NCBI GenBank assembly: GCA_025059775.1
Contig: JANXCW010000008.1
Span: forward strand, 1-64,000
Reading direction: 5' to 3'
Source of the DNA: Armatimonadota bacterium
GTDB taxonomy: Bacteria > Sysuimicrobiota > Sysuimicrobiia > Sysuimicrobiales > Sysuimicrobiaceae
Length of the DNA stretch: 64,000 nucleotides
Below, one piece after another: positions 34,171 through 42,020 of this stretch (the first letter of the stretch is position 1; the number at the start of each line of letters is the position of its first letter). Made by a program: the position numbers and the translations under genes. The notes under the pieces are model-generated. The model was not told the DNA's origin and did not search any database. It was given only the letters and a program-made list of their open reading frames with translations.

Positions 34171-34970
34171 CGCAGGCCTTTCCCTTTGTGGATCCCCACC
34201 GGGGCCAGGAGCTCCTGTTCATCGTGGTGCCCGTGGATCGGCTGGAGGTCATCGCCCACCAGCGCAAACCCAGCACGGGACTCGTGCGGCGTCTGGTGAC
34301 CTCCATCCAGCGGCTGGGGTTCCTGGTGCCCGTGGTGGCGGTGCCCAAATCGGGCCGCAAGGGGGAGTACGTGATCATCGACGGCCAGCACCGGTTCCTG
34401 GCCGCCCGACAGCTGGGCCTGCGGGAGCTTCCGGTGATCGTGGTGCCGGAGTCCCTCGCGGAGCGCATGATGAACCTCAACATCGAGAAGGAGCCCAACA
34501 TCCGGGAGAAGGCCCAGGTGGCCCTGGCCATCTACCGCCAGCATCTCCAGGCCCGGCCTGAACTTCCTGAAAACGACCCCGAGATCGTGGACACCCTGGA
34601 GCACCCCTACTTCGTGACCCTGGGGATCGCCTACGAGCAGCAGGAGAAGCTGGTGGGCAGTGCCTTCGAGCAGCTCCTGCGGCGGTGCGACGGGTTTGTG
34701 TCGGAGCCCCTCCGCGCCGCCTATGAGACCCGTACTCGGCGCGCCGCGAAGCTCCTGGAGGCGGACCGGCTCGTGCACGCGGTGGCGGCCCGCCTGCGGG
34801 AGGCGGGTGTTGCGCACCCCTACGTCTACCACCAGATCGTCACCGCCGCAAACCCGCACCGCCGCAAGCGTACGCCCGTGGCGTTCGACGCCCTCTTCGA
34901 CGTGCTCCTCGAGCGACTCCGGGAACTGGAGCAAGACCCGCAGCGGGTGTTCGCGGAAGAGGAAAGCTAG
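34134..34970 (+). CDS. ParB/sulfiredoxin-like domain protein (not the chromosomal ParB)
   Basis: Encodes 278 residues from the ATG at 34134 behind AAGGAGGGGG. Residues 30-110 form a ParB N-terminal-type domain: VPVDRLEVIAHQRKPSTGLVRRLVTSIQRLGFLVPVVAV, then YVIIDGQHRFLAARQLGLRELPVIVVPESLAERMM. The C-terminal half is helical and unique (NIEKEPNIREKAQVALAIYRQHL and later). The DGQHR motif is typical of stand-alone ParB-like proteins, some of which hydrolyse CTP/ATP. True ParB is encoded at 58.4 kb, so this one has another, unknown role. Confidence 0.8.
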   Translation: MAKRRTAAPGAVAQAFPFVDPHRGQELLFIVVPVDRLEVIAHQRKPSTGLVRRLVTSIQRLGFLVPVVAVPKSGRKGEYVIIDGQHRFLAARQLGLRELPVIVVPESLAERMMNLNIEKEPNIREKAQVALAIYRQHLQARPELPENDPEIVDTLEHPYFVTLGIAYEQQEKLVGSAFEQLLRRCDGFVSEPLRAAYETRTRRAAKLLEADRLVHAVAARLREAGVAHPYVYHQIVTAANPHRRKRTPVAFDALFDVLLERLRELEQDPQRVFAEEES

Positions 34971-36400
34971 GCCTGCTCCGGCCACAACCGCACGTCCTCG
35001 CAGCGGTAGGGGAAGGGCGGCGCCCAGTCCGGAGGCGGAGGGGGGTACCGCCCGGGATCCAGGTCCGGGTTCTCCGCGGCGGCGCCCGCGTGCACGTTGA
35101 GGAATACCCCGCCAAGGGTTACCCGCTCGACCTGCTCCAGGGGGATCACCACGCCCCGCTCCCACAGGGGCCCCGCGGGGTGCGGGGGTGCACCTGCCTC
35201 CGGAAAGTCGCCGTGCACCACCACCGCCACAACCCGGCGGCTTGCGGGGTCCACCACCACCGCCCCCACCCGGCCCACCTCTACGTCCGTGGCGAACACG
35301 GGTTGCCCAACCTCCGGCTGCACCACCCGGGCCCAGCTCTCCGGGATTCCGGGAGCCGCCAGGCGGTTGCTGACCGCCCGCACCCCGGGCAGCGTCGCCA
35401 CCGTGCGCTCCACCTCCCGGGCATCCTCCAGGGTGGGCGCAGACCCCGTGAGCTCCACGGTCCCTTCCCGCACCCGGACGTGTACGGGGAGGTGCCGCAC
35501 CCTCGGGTTGGCTACCAGGGCCGCGGAGACCTGTTGGAGCAACTCCAGGTCCACCACCAGCCCGAGTTCCACGTCCAGCACCCCCGGAACAGAGCGGGCC
35601 AGTTCCTCGGCCCGGGCCGCAAGCGCCCGGTTGTGCACGTGCCCCCGCAGGGACACCACCCCGTCCTCCACCTCAACCCGGATCGGAAGTCCCAGTACCC
35701 GCAGCAGCTCGTCCCGCTGCAGCGCCTCCTCCACGTCCCGCCGCAGCTCGTCGTCGGGACGGTACAGGGGTAGGCGCGCCACCGCCTCCCGGGAGGCCTC
35801 GAGGATCACCGCGTTGGGGGTAATGGTGCCCACCCAATCCGCGGGGACCGCCACGTCCCGGCTGAACAACAGCCCTTGACGAACCACCAGGTGCTGGACC
35901 TTTCCGGTTTCCGCGTCCACCAGGACCATATCCACCCGCCCGATCGGGCCATCGTGACACACCACCCGCTGCCCCCGGCGGATGGTGGCGAAGGGCTCCC
36001 CGGGCCGGGCCTCGGCCTCGGCCTCCACCCGGCGTTCCATTCCCTCCATCCGGCGCAGGGGCCCCGGAAGCCGCAACAGCGCGCCGTCCGAGCGCAACCC
36101 CTTCCAACCGGGCCAGGTGAGGCTTGCGGGCGCGTGATCCGCGGGTCGGTACGGATCCAGCTGGCCGAGGTCCGAAAGCCCCAGCGTGAGGCGGACCACT
36201 TCCTCCGTGGCGTCCGCCACGCGGTCCACGGGTACGAGGACCTCGCGGCCTGCAGGATCCCGTACCACCAGGGCCCGGATGCGCCGCTCCCTCGGGCTGA
36301 TCACCACCTGTGTGACCTGGCCCGCGGGTCCGTCCGTGGCCTCCACCCGGGCACCGAGCCGGATCTCCAGCCGATGGGTCTCGGGATCACGCGTGCCCAT
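34967..36400 (-). CDS. PRC-barrel / BON multidomain protein
   Basis: Encodes 477 residues from the ATG at 36400. Domain order: PRC-barrel (LGARVEATDGPAGQVTQVVI), second PRC-barrel (GQRVVCHDGPIGRVDMVLVD), BON domain 1 (IRVEVEDGVVSLRGHVHNRALAARAEELA), BON domain 2 (VHVRVREGTVELTGSAPTLEDAREVERTVA), third PRC-barrel (GQPVFATDVEVGRVGAVVVD) and a Pro-rich tail. There is no signal peptide or membrane span, so it is probably cytoplasmic or membrane-associated. PRC barrels bind RNA or protein partners; BON domains bind lipids or membranes. I know no established function for this combination. It meets the ParB-like gene convergently with a 4-base overlap. Confidence 0.8.
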   Translation of the reverse strand: MGTRDPETHRLEIRLGARVEATDGPAGQVTQVVISPRERRIRALVVRDPAGREVLVPVDRVADATEEVVRLTLGLSDLGQLDPYRPADHAPASLTWPGWKGLRSDGALLRLPGPLRRMEGMERRVEAEAEARPGEPFATIRRGQRVVCHDGPIGRVDMVLVDAETGKVQHLVVRQGLLFSRDVAVPADWVGTITPNAVILEASREAVARLPLYRPDDELRRDVEEALQRDELLRVLGLPIRVEVEDGVVSLRGHVHNRALAARAEELARSVPGVLDVELGLVVDLELLQQVSAALVANPRVRHLPVHVRVREGTVELTGSAPTLEDAREVERTVATLPGVRAVSNRLAAPGIPESWARVVQPEVGQPVFATDVEVGRVGAVVVDPASRRVVAVVVHGDFPEAGAPPHPAGPLWERGVVIPLEQVERVTLGGVFLNVHAGAAAENPDLDPGRYPPPPPDWAPPFPYRCEDVRLWPEQA

Positions 36401-36437
36401 GCTATCCTCTTCGTGAATCCCCGCAGGGAGTTTTTGG

Positions 36438-37355
36438 GTGAGCGCGATGAGCGTCCTCGATGTGCTCTGGCTGTTCTTTATCATATCCGCGCTGCAGCCC
36501 GTGGTTCAACGCCGCTGGCTGGAGGCGGCCCGCATGCGCCTGCTGCGGGAGTTGGAGCGCAAGCGCAACAGCCGCGTCATCGCCCTCATCCACCGGCAGG
36601 AGACCATGAGCCTCCTGGGCTTTCCCATCATGCGGTACATCGACATCCACGACTCCGAAGAAGTCCTGCGGGCCATCCGGCTCACCCCGCCGGAGATGCC
36701 CATCGACCTCATCCTGCACACCCCCGGGGGGCTCGTGCTGGCCGCGGAGCAGATCGCCCGGGCCCTACGGGAGCGGCCCGGCAAGGTCACGGTGTTCGTA
36801 CCGCACTACGCCATGTCCGGCGGTACCCTGATCGCCCTTGCCGCAGACGAGATCGTGATGGATCCCCACGCGGTGCTGGGACCCGTGGATCCCCAGCTGG
36901 GTCAGTTCCCCGCAGCCAGCATCCTGCGGGTGCTGCACACCAAGCCCCTCAACGAGGTGGAGGACCAGACCATCATCCTCGCGGACATCGCGGAGAAGGC
37001 CCTCCGGCAGGTCCGCGAGACGGTACAGGGGCTCCTTTCGGACAAGCTCCCGCCCGCGCGGGTGGAGGAGGTGGCGGAGCGGCTGTCCTCGGGGCGGTGG
37101 ACCCACGACTACCCCATCACCGTGGAGGAGGTGCGGGCCCTGGGGTTGCGGGTCTCCACGGAAATGCCCCGGGAGATCTACGCCCTCATGGACCTCTACC
37201 CGCAGGCCCCGCAGCGCCGGCCCTCCGTGGAGTACATCCCCGTCCCCTACCGACCCCCCGCGCCCGTCCGTACCCCGGGAGGGGCCGAGCGACGGGAAGC
37301 TGGAGGCTACTCCTGGCCGATGAGACCTGGGTCCGGGGAGGGAAGCCTGAGGTAG
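36438..37355 (+). CDS. ClpP-class serine protease of the SDH (serine dehydrogenase proteinase) family, membrane-anchored
   Basis: Encodes 305 residues (GTG 36438; ATG at 36447 is an alternative). N-terminal hydrophobic helix VLDVLWLFFIISALQP anchors it, followed by a charged helix EAARMRLLRELERKRNSRVIALIHRQE. The crotonase-like core has IDLILHTPGGLVLAAEQIARAL, the nucleophile in YAMSGGTLIALAADEIVMDPHAVLGPVDPQ. This matches PF01972-type proteases related to SppA. Function: membrane-linked protein degradation, exact substrates unknown. It overlaps the convergent phosphatase gene by 49 bases. Confidence 0.85.
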   Translation: MSAMSVLDVLWLFFIISALQPVVQRRWLEAARMRLLRELERKRNSRVIALIHRQETMSLLGFPIMRYIDIHDSEEVLRAIRLTPPEMPIDLILHTPGGLVLAAEQIARALRERPGKVTVFVPHYAMSGGTLIALAADEIVMDPHAVLGPVDPQLGQFPAASILRVLHTKPLNEVEDQTIILADIAEKALRQVRETVQGLLSDKLPPARVEEVAERLSSGRWTHDYPITVEEVRALGLRVSTEMPREIYALMDLYPQAPQRRPSVEYIPVPYRPPAPVRTPGGAERREAGGYSWPMRPGSGEGSLR

Positions 37356-37954
37356 CAGGTGTCGTTGAGGGTGACGATGCGGACCTCCTCCGGGGGGGCG
37401 GCCTCGATGAGGTTCACGGCGCCGTTGTGCTGCTGGAGGCGAAAGTAGGCGCCGAGGGGCGCTCCGAGCAGGGTGAGGAGGATCAGACGGTTGATGCCCG
37501 CATGGGACACCACCACCACGGTCTCGCCGGGATGCTCCGCTACGATGCGCCAAAAGGCCCGCATGGCCCGGTCCCGGGCCTCCTCCAGGGTCTCTCCGCC
37601 CGGCAGGCGCACGCGGGCCGGATCCCGCCACCACCGGCGCACGAGTTCTCCCACCTCCGCCTCCATCTCCTCCACCCGAAGGCCATCGAGGATCCCGTGG
37701 TTCAGCTCCACCAGGTCTGGCTCCGGGATGGGCTCCAGCCCGTGTAGGGCCGCGATGCGCTCCGCGCCCCACCGGCACCGGCCGAGGGGGCTCGTGTACA
37801 CCGCGGCCACGGGTTCCTGAGCAAGGGCCGCGGCGAGCCGGCGCATCTGGTCCCGCCCGAGGGAGGTGAGGGGGGAGTCGGAGCGGCCCTGGTAGCGACG
37901 CTGGGCGTTCCACTCCGTCTGCCCATGGCGCACCAGGAACACCCGGGTGGTCAT
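37307..37954 (-). CDS. Histidine phosphatase superfamily protein
   Basis: Encodes 215 residues from the ATG at 37954. The phospho-histidine motif is LVRHGQTEWNAQRRYQGRSDSPLTSLG at the N-terminus; YTSPLGRCRWGAE and VVVVSHAGINRLILL carry the remaining catalytic Arg and His. Related enzymes are CobC and broad-specificity phosphatase PhoE. Substrate not determinable. The start overlaps the rsgA stop as ATGA. Confidence 0.9.
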   Translation of the reverse strand: MTTRVFLVRHGQTEWNAQRRYQGRSDSPLTSLGRDQMRRLAAALAQEPVAAVYTSPLGRCRWGAERIAALHGLEPIPEPDLVELNHGILDGLRVEEMEAEVGELVRRWWRDPARVRLPGGETLEEARDRAMRAFWRIVAEHPGETVVVVSHAGINRLILLTLLGAPLGAYFRLQQHNGAVNLIEAAPPEEVRIVTLNDTCYLRLPSPDPGLIGQE

Positions 37955-38871
37955 GCGTACCGCTCCCGCTCCGCCTCCTCCGCCTCCAACAGCAGGCGCA
38001 GGTAGCTCTCGTACCGGCTGAGGGGGATCTGCCCGGTCTCTACCGCCTCCCGGACCGCGCAGCCCGGCTCCGCCCGGTGCAGGCAGTCCCCGAAGGCGCA
38101 CGCCTCCGCCCGCTCCCGGATCTCTGCAAAGCACCGGCCGACCTCCTCCGGCCGGAGGTGCACGAACTCCAGGACCTGGACTCCCGGGGTATCCACCACG
38201 AAGGCGTCCTCCCCCACCACCACCAGCTCCGCGGCGGTGGTGGTGTGCCGCCCTCGCCCCGTGCGGGGGCTCACCTCCCCCACCCGGAGACGGCGGGTGC
38301 GCAGCAGGGCGTTGAGCAGACTGCTTTTGCCCACCCCGCTGGGTCCCACGATGACCGTGAGGTGCCCGCGCAGGACCTCCCGGAGGACCTCCAGTCCCTC
38401 ACCGGTGAGGGCACTCGTGCGCAGCACGGGATAGCCGATGCGCTCGTACAGGGCCCTCAACTCCCCGGGGTCACCCAGGTCCACCTTATTGAAGCACAGG
38501 AAGGGGTGCAGGCCGCTGCCTTCTGCCAGGACCAGGAAGCGGTCGATGGCGTGGGGGTCCGGGTCGGGCTGACGGCTGGCGAACACCACGCAGGCCTGAT
38601 CCACGTTCGCCGCGAGGATCTGGAGACGGTGGGGGTCTGCCGCCGCGGGCTTTGTGAGCTGCTGGGTCCGCGGCAGCACTTCTTCGATGACCCCCTCCTC
38701 CGAGGAGAGGGGCACAAACCGGACCCGATCCCCCGGCACGATGCGGCCGGGGGCTTCTCCCGCCGCGACCCGGCGGCGCAGCTTCCCCCGGGCCACGCAC
38801 CGGTAGGTGCGGCCCTCGTGGTACACGAAGAAGAAGCCGCCCACGGCCTTGGTGACGATTCCCTCCCGCAT
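37951..38871 (-). CDS. rsgA: Ribosome small-subunit biogenesis GTPase RsgA
   Basis: Encodes 306 residues from the ATG at 38871. N-terminal OB fold (GIVTKAVGGFFFVYHEGRTYRCVARGKL), then the circularly permuted GTPase: G4 FNKVDLG before G1 GPSGVGKSSLLNALL and G3 VDTPGVQ. The C-terminal zinc domain has CAFGDCLHRAEPGC. RsgA helps maturation of the 30S subunit. Length is normal. The open frame beyond 38871 is antisense to the divergent ABC gene. Confidence 0.96.
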   Translation of the reverse strand: MREGIVTKAVGGFFFVYHEGRTYRCVARGKLRRRVAAGEAPGRIVPGDRVRFVPLSSEEGVIEEVLPRTQQLTKPAAADPHRLQILAANVDQACVVFASRQPDPDPHAIDRFLVLAEGSGLHPFLCFNKVDLGDPGELRALYERIGYPVLRTSALTGEGLEVLREVLRGHLTVIVGPSGVGKSSLLNALLRTRRLRVGEVSPRTGRGRHTTTAAELVVVGEDAFVVDTPGVQVLEFVHLRPEEVGRCFAEIRERAEACAFGDCLHRAEPGCAVREAVETGQIPLSRYESYLRLLLEAEEAERERYA

Positions 38872-38910
38872 GCGCCATCCTAGGAAGTTGGCGACGGAGG
38901 TGGAAATCCC

Positions 38911-39840
38911 TTGTCCGTGACCGTGGTGGAGGCGCAAAACCTCGTCAAGCGGTTCGGAACGGTCCTCGCGGTGGATGGCATCTCCTTCGAGGTCCGTGCG
39001 GGGGAGTGCTTCGGGTTTCTGGGCCCCAACGGCGCGGGCAAGACTACCACCATGAAGATGATCTATTGCGCGGCCCGGCCCACGGACGGCGTGCTGCGGG
39101 TGTTCGGCCTGGATGTGCGGCACCACTCCCGACGCATCAAGCAACAGATCGGCGTGGTCCACCAGGCGGCCACCCTGGACGAAGCCCTCACGGTTCGGGA
39201 GAACCTCTTGGTGTACGGCCGGTACTACGGGTTGAGCTGGGCGGAGGCGGCCCGGCGGGCGGAGCGGCTGCTGGAGTTCGTGGAGCTTCAGGGCCGCGCC
39301 CACGAGCGCGTCCCGCGCCTGAGCGGCGGGATGCAGCGCCGGCTGATGATCGCCCGGGCCCTCATCAGCGACCCGCGCCTGCTGATCCTGGACGAGCCTA
39401 CCACGGGCCTTGACCCGCAGGCCCGGCACGCGGTGTGGGAGCGGCTGCGCCAGCTTAAGCGGGCGGGGATCACGCAGATCCTCACCACCCACTACATGGA
39501 GGAGGCGGAGCAGCTGTGCGACCGGGTGGCCATCGTGGACGGCGGCCGCATCGTGGCGGAGGGAGCGCCCCGGGAGCTCGTGGAGCGGTACGCGGGGCGG
39601 GAGGTGGTGGAGGTGCAGCTCGCACCGGACGGCTCCGCGGCCGCGGTGGTGGAGCGGCTGCGCCCGCTGGCGGAGGCCCATGAGGTGACGGGGGACCGGA
39701 TCCTGCTGCACACCCGGGACGGGGAACGGGTGGTCCACCAGGTGCGGAGCCTCGACCTCCCCATCGAGGGTGTGGCCCTACGGCGAGCCACCCTGGAGGA
39801 CGTGTTTCTGCGGCTCACAGGGAGGAGGCTGCGGGAGTGA
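38911..39840 (+). CDS. ABC-2-type transporter ATP-binding protein (NodI/DrrA-like)
   Basis: Encodes about 309 residues; TTG at 38911 or GTG at 38917 as start. Walker A GPNGAGKTTT, Q-loop in IGVVHQAATLDEALTVRENLLVYGRYYG, signature LSGGMQRRLMIARAL, Walker B LLILDEPTTGLDPQ, switch His in THYMEEAEQLCDRV. The C-terminal 80 residues are the DrrA/NodI-type extension. It powers the following permease; cargo could be a lipid-like compound or drug. The stop overlaps the next start as TGATG. Confidence 0.93.
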   Translation: MSVTVVEAQNLVKRFGTVLAVDGISFEVRAGECFGFLGPNGAGKTTTMKMIYCAARPTDGVLRVFGLDVRHHSRRIKQQIGVVHQAATLDEALTVRENLLVYGRYYGLSWAEAARRAERLLEFVELQGRAHERVPRLSGGMQRRLMIARALISDPRLLILDEPTTGLDPQARHAVWERLRQLKRAGITQILTTHYMEEAEQLCDRVAIVDGGRIVAEGAPRELVERYAGREVVEVQLAPDGSAAAVVERLRPLAEAHEVTGDRILLHTRDGERVVHQVRSLDLPIEGVALRRATLEDVFLRLTGRRLRE

Positions 39841-40601
39841 TGGACCTGTCGGTGCGGGGAGCCCTCCGGTTCTGGCAGCGCAACCTCCTCATCTTCCGGC
39901 GGATCTTCCTCACCGCCCTGCCGGAGAACTTCCTGGAGCCCGTGCTCTACTTGGTCGCCTTGGGCGTGGGACTGGGAAGCTACCTGCGGGAGGTGGACGG
40001 GATTCCGTACATGGCCTTCGTGGCCACGGGGCTCGCCGCCTCCGCGGCCATGTACGGGGCTACTTTCGAGTGCACCTACAACGCCTACGTACAGTTCGCC
40101 TACGACCGCGCCTATGAAGCCATCATCACCACCCCGCTTTCGGCGGAGGACCTGGCGGTGGGAGAGGTGCTGTGGGGGGCAACCCGCAGCGTGCTCTACG
40201 GGAGCGCCTTCGTGGCCGTGGCGACCCTCTTCGGCGCGGTGCAGTCCCTGTGGGCCCTCCTGCTCCCCACGGTGTTCTTCGCCTCGGGTCTCGTGTTCTC
40301 CGCGCTCGGGTTGGCCTTCACCGCCCTCACGCCCTCCATCGACCTTTTCACGTACTACTTCTCCCTGTGGATCACCCCTCAGTTCATGTTCAGCGGGATC
40401 TTCTTCCCCCTGGAGGCCCTCCCGGGATGGGTGCAGCGGGTCGCCTGGTTCACGCCCCTCTACCACGCGGTCCGCGCCTCCCGGGCCCTCGCCCTCGGGA
40501 ATCCCTCGGCCGCCTGGGAAAGCCTCCTGTGGCTTGCCCAGGCGGCCCTGGTGTTCCTTCCCGTCCCCGCGGTGCTCCTGCGGCGCCGCCTTGTCCAGTG
40601 A
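39840..40601 (+). CDS. ABC-2-type transporter permease (NodJ/DrrB-like)
   Basis: Encodes 253 residues. Six hydrophobic spans are visible, including ENFLEPVLYLVALGVGLGSYL, FVATGLAASAAMYGATFE, LLLPTVFFASGLVFSALGLAF and ALVFLPVPAVLLRRRL. The motif FMFSGIFFPLEALPGWVQRVAWFTPLYHAVRASRAL is the ABC-2 signature. It forms the membrane channel of a one-ATPase, one-permease exporter with the preceding gene. Its 3' 150 bases overlap the end of the metallopeptidase frame on the other strand. Confidence 0.92.
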   Translation: MDLSVRGALRFWQRNLLIFRRIFLTALPENFLEPVLYLVALGVGLGSYLREVDGIPYMAFVATGLAASAAMYGATFECTYNAYVQFAYDRAYEAIITTPLSAEDLAVGEVLWGATRSVLYGSAFVAVATLFGAVQSLWALLLPTVFFASGLVFSALGLAFTALTPSIDLFTYYFSLWITPQFMFSGIFFPLEALPGWVQRVAWFTPLYHAVRASRALALGNPSAAWESLLWLAQAALVFLPVPAVLLRRRLVQ

Positions 40602-40977
40602 GGCGGAGGTAGTGGCGGTAGTACCGCTCCACGGTGCGCCGGTTGATGGCGAACGATCCGGACCGCTCAGGGCGCAGGCCGCCGCTGAAGGTCTGCGGGA
40701 TGTGGAGGAGTTCGTGGAGGATCACCCGATCCTGCTCGTCCGGGGGGAGCCGGCTGAAGGCGGGCTCCAGGAACTCGATGACGTAGACAGGACCGAGCCC
40801 CAGGACCTCCTGGAAGACGCGGGGAAGTCCCCAGATGCGGGCCCAGGCGTTGGCCCGGGCCCCATAGGCCCGCACACACATCACCCGCTCCGGCCGAACG
40901 TGACGGAACCCCAGGACCCGGACAAACGCCACCAGACGACCGTGCAGATCAGGGGCGGGAATCCAGCGGACGGGCAT
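40450..40977 (-). CDS. Putative zinc metallopeptidase (HELLH) with run-on C-terminus
   Basis: Encodes 175 residues. The zinc motif is HELLHIPQTFSGGLRPE, preceded by YVIEFLEPAFSRLPPDEQDRVI and followed by INRRTVERYYRHYLRLTG, as in the putative phage/archaeal metallopeptidase family (PF18894-like). After about residue 126 the sequence becomes Gly/Pro/Arg-rich and is simply antisense to the permease gene, so the original stop was probably lost. The start overlaps the methyltransferase end by 29 bases. Whether it processes proteins or is inactive cannot be told. Confidence 0.7.
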   Translation of the reverse strand: MPVRWIPAPDLHGRLVAFVRVLGFRHVRPERVMCVRAYGARANAWARIWGLPRVFQEVLGLGPVYVIEFLEPAFSRLPPDEQDRVILHELLHIPQTFSGGLRPERSGSFAINRRTVERYYRHYLRLTGQGGAAGAPRGREGTPGPPGQATGGFPRRPRDSRGRGPGRRGPRGRGA

Positions 40978-41950
40978 GCGGGAGGAGAGGCTTCAGCTGG
41001 GCATCGGTCCGGACCCTCCACCGTCCTTCTCCCACGGGGGAGCGGAGGCCCACCCTCCGAAACTCCACCACCAGCTGCCCCGAGCGTACCCGGAGGGGTT
41101 CACCCAACCTGCCGTAGGCGTACTCCACGTACTTGGGGACAATGTCATATCCTACCGCGTTCCGGCCAAGGTGCAGGGCCACTTTCACCGTCTGCCCCGA
41201 GCCCAGAAAGGGGTCCAGCACCGTATCCCCTGGGTAAGAATACAGTTGGATCAAGCGGTAGGGGATCTCCTCGGGAAAAGGACAGGGGTGGTCCAACTTA
41301 CCCGGCGGGACCGGCGCGATGTGCCAGACGTTGTTTGCAACATCCCGCACGAACACGTCCCCGACCTCCACCCGGGATTGCTCCCGCTCCTCCCCGGTCC
41401 TCCCCCGGTAGATGGCGGGGCCCGGCTTCCGGAAGACCAGAATGTACTCCGTCATGATGTTGGGGTGGTAGTAACCCGGGTAGGGCTTCTGGATGAATAC
41501 CCCGGCCCTGCGTACGCCTGCCGTGGTCTTGTGCCAGATGATGTCCTGCACGAACTCCCAACCGGATCTCGCAAGACGGCTGGTGAGATCAAACGGAACA
41601 GGAAACGAGCGGCCCTTGTAGAGCACGGTTCCTATCACCACACAGAGGTACCCCCCAGGCTTGGTGACCCGGAGGACCTCCCGGAAAGCCGCACCCAACC
41701 ATCTCAAGTACCCCTCATAATCGGTGTAGCCGCTTCGGTAGGAGCGGGTACGGTACCATTGGTTCGGGTCTTCCGCATGCCGATCGTAGTCAACGGCGTT
41801 CCAGTACGGGGGGGACGTCACGGTCAAGGCTATCTCTTCGTCCCGCAGCTCCGACATCCACAGGCTATCGCCCGTGAACAACCGGGCGTAGATGGTTCCA
41901 CGGCGGTAGACGAGTGGTGTGCGCACGACAGCTCCCCGGACGGCCAACAT
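40949..41950 (-). CDS. Site-specific DNA methyltransferase (beta-class, N4-cytosine/N6-adenine)
   Basis: Encodes 333 residues from the ATG at 41950. Catalytic motif IV is TSPPYW at residues 45-50 and the AdoMet motif I is DPFLGSGQT near residue 260, i.e. IV before I, the beta-class order. TSPPYW favours N4-cytosine methylation. Also seen: VTKPGGYLCVVIG, WHKTTAG, YHPNIMTEYILVFRKPGP. No restriction endonuclease or specificity subunit is nearby, so it is an orphan; the only neighbour in the operon is a putative metallopeptidase. GC is slightly below that of the flanks. Confidence 0.9.
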   Translation of the reverse strand: MLAVRGAVVRTPLVYRRGTIYARLFTGDSLWMSELRDEEIALTVTSPPYWNAVDYDRHAEDPNQWYRTRSYRSGYTDYEGYLRWLGAAFREVLRVTKPGGYLCVVIGTVLYKGRSFPVPFDLTSRLARSGWEFVQDIIWHKTTAGVRRAGVFIQKPYPGYYHPNIMTEYILVFRKPGPAIYRGRTGEEREQSRVEVGDVFVRDVANNVWHIAPVPPGKLDHPCPFPEEIPYRLIQLYSYPGDTVLDPFLGSGQTVKVALHLGRNAVGYDIVPKYVEYAYGRLGEPLRVRSGQLVVEFRRVGLRSPVGEGRWRVRTDAQLKPLLPHARPLDSRP

Positions 41951-42008
41951 AAGCGCACAGACGTTCCCTAGAATTCGCGGTGGGGCCCGAAAACTCCTTC
42001 CCCGGTGG

Positions 42009-42014
42009 TACAAT
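42009..42014 (+). promoter_or_regulatory. -10 box directly before the FAD oxidoreductase start
   Basis: TACAAT followed by six bases and then the GTG start at 42021. Transcription would begin at or next to the start codon, so the message should be leaderless; there is no room for a ribosome site. Confidence 0.55.
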
Positions 42015-42020
42015 CCTCCC

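Noticed and set aside
35876-37747. Plus-strand open frame of 623 codons spanning several genes
   Set aside because: Runs antisense to the PRC/BON protein and out of frame through the protease gene; Pro/His/Arg-rich shadow.
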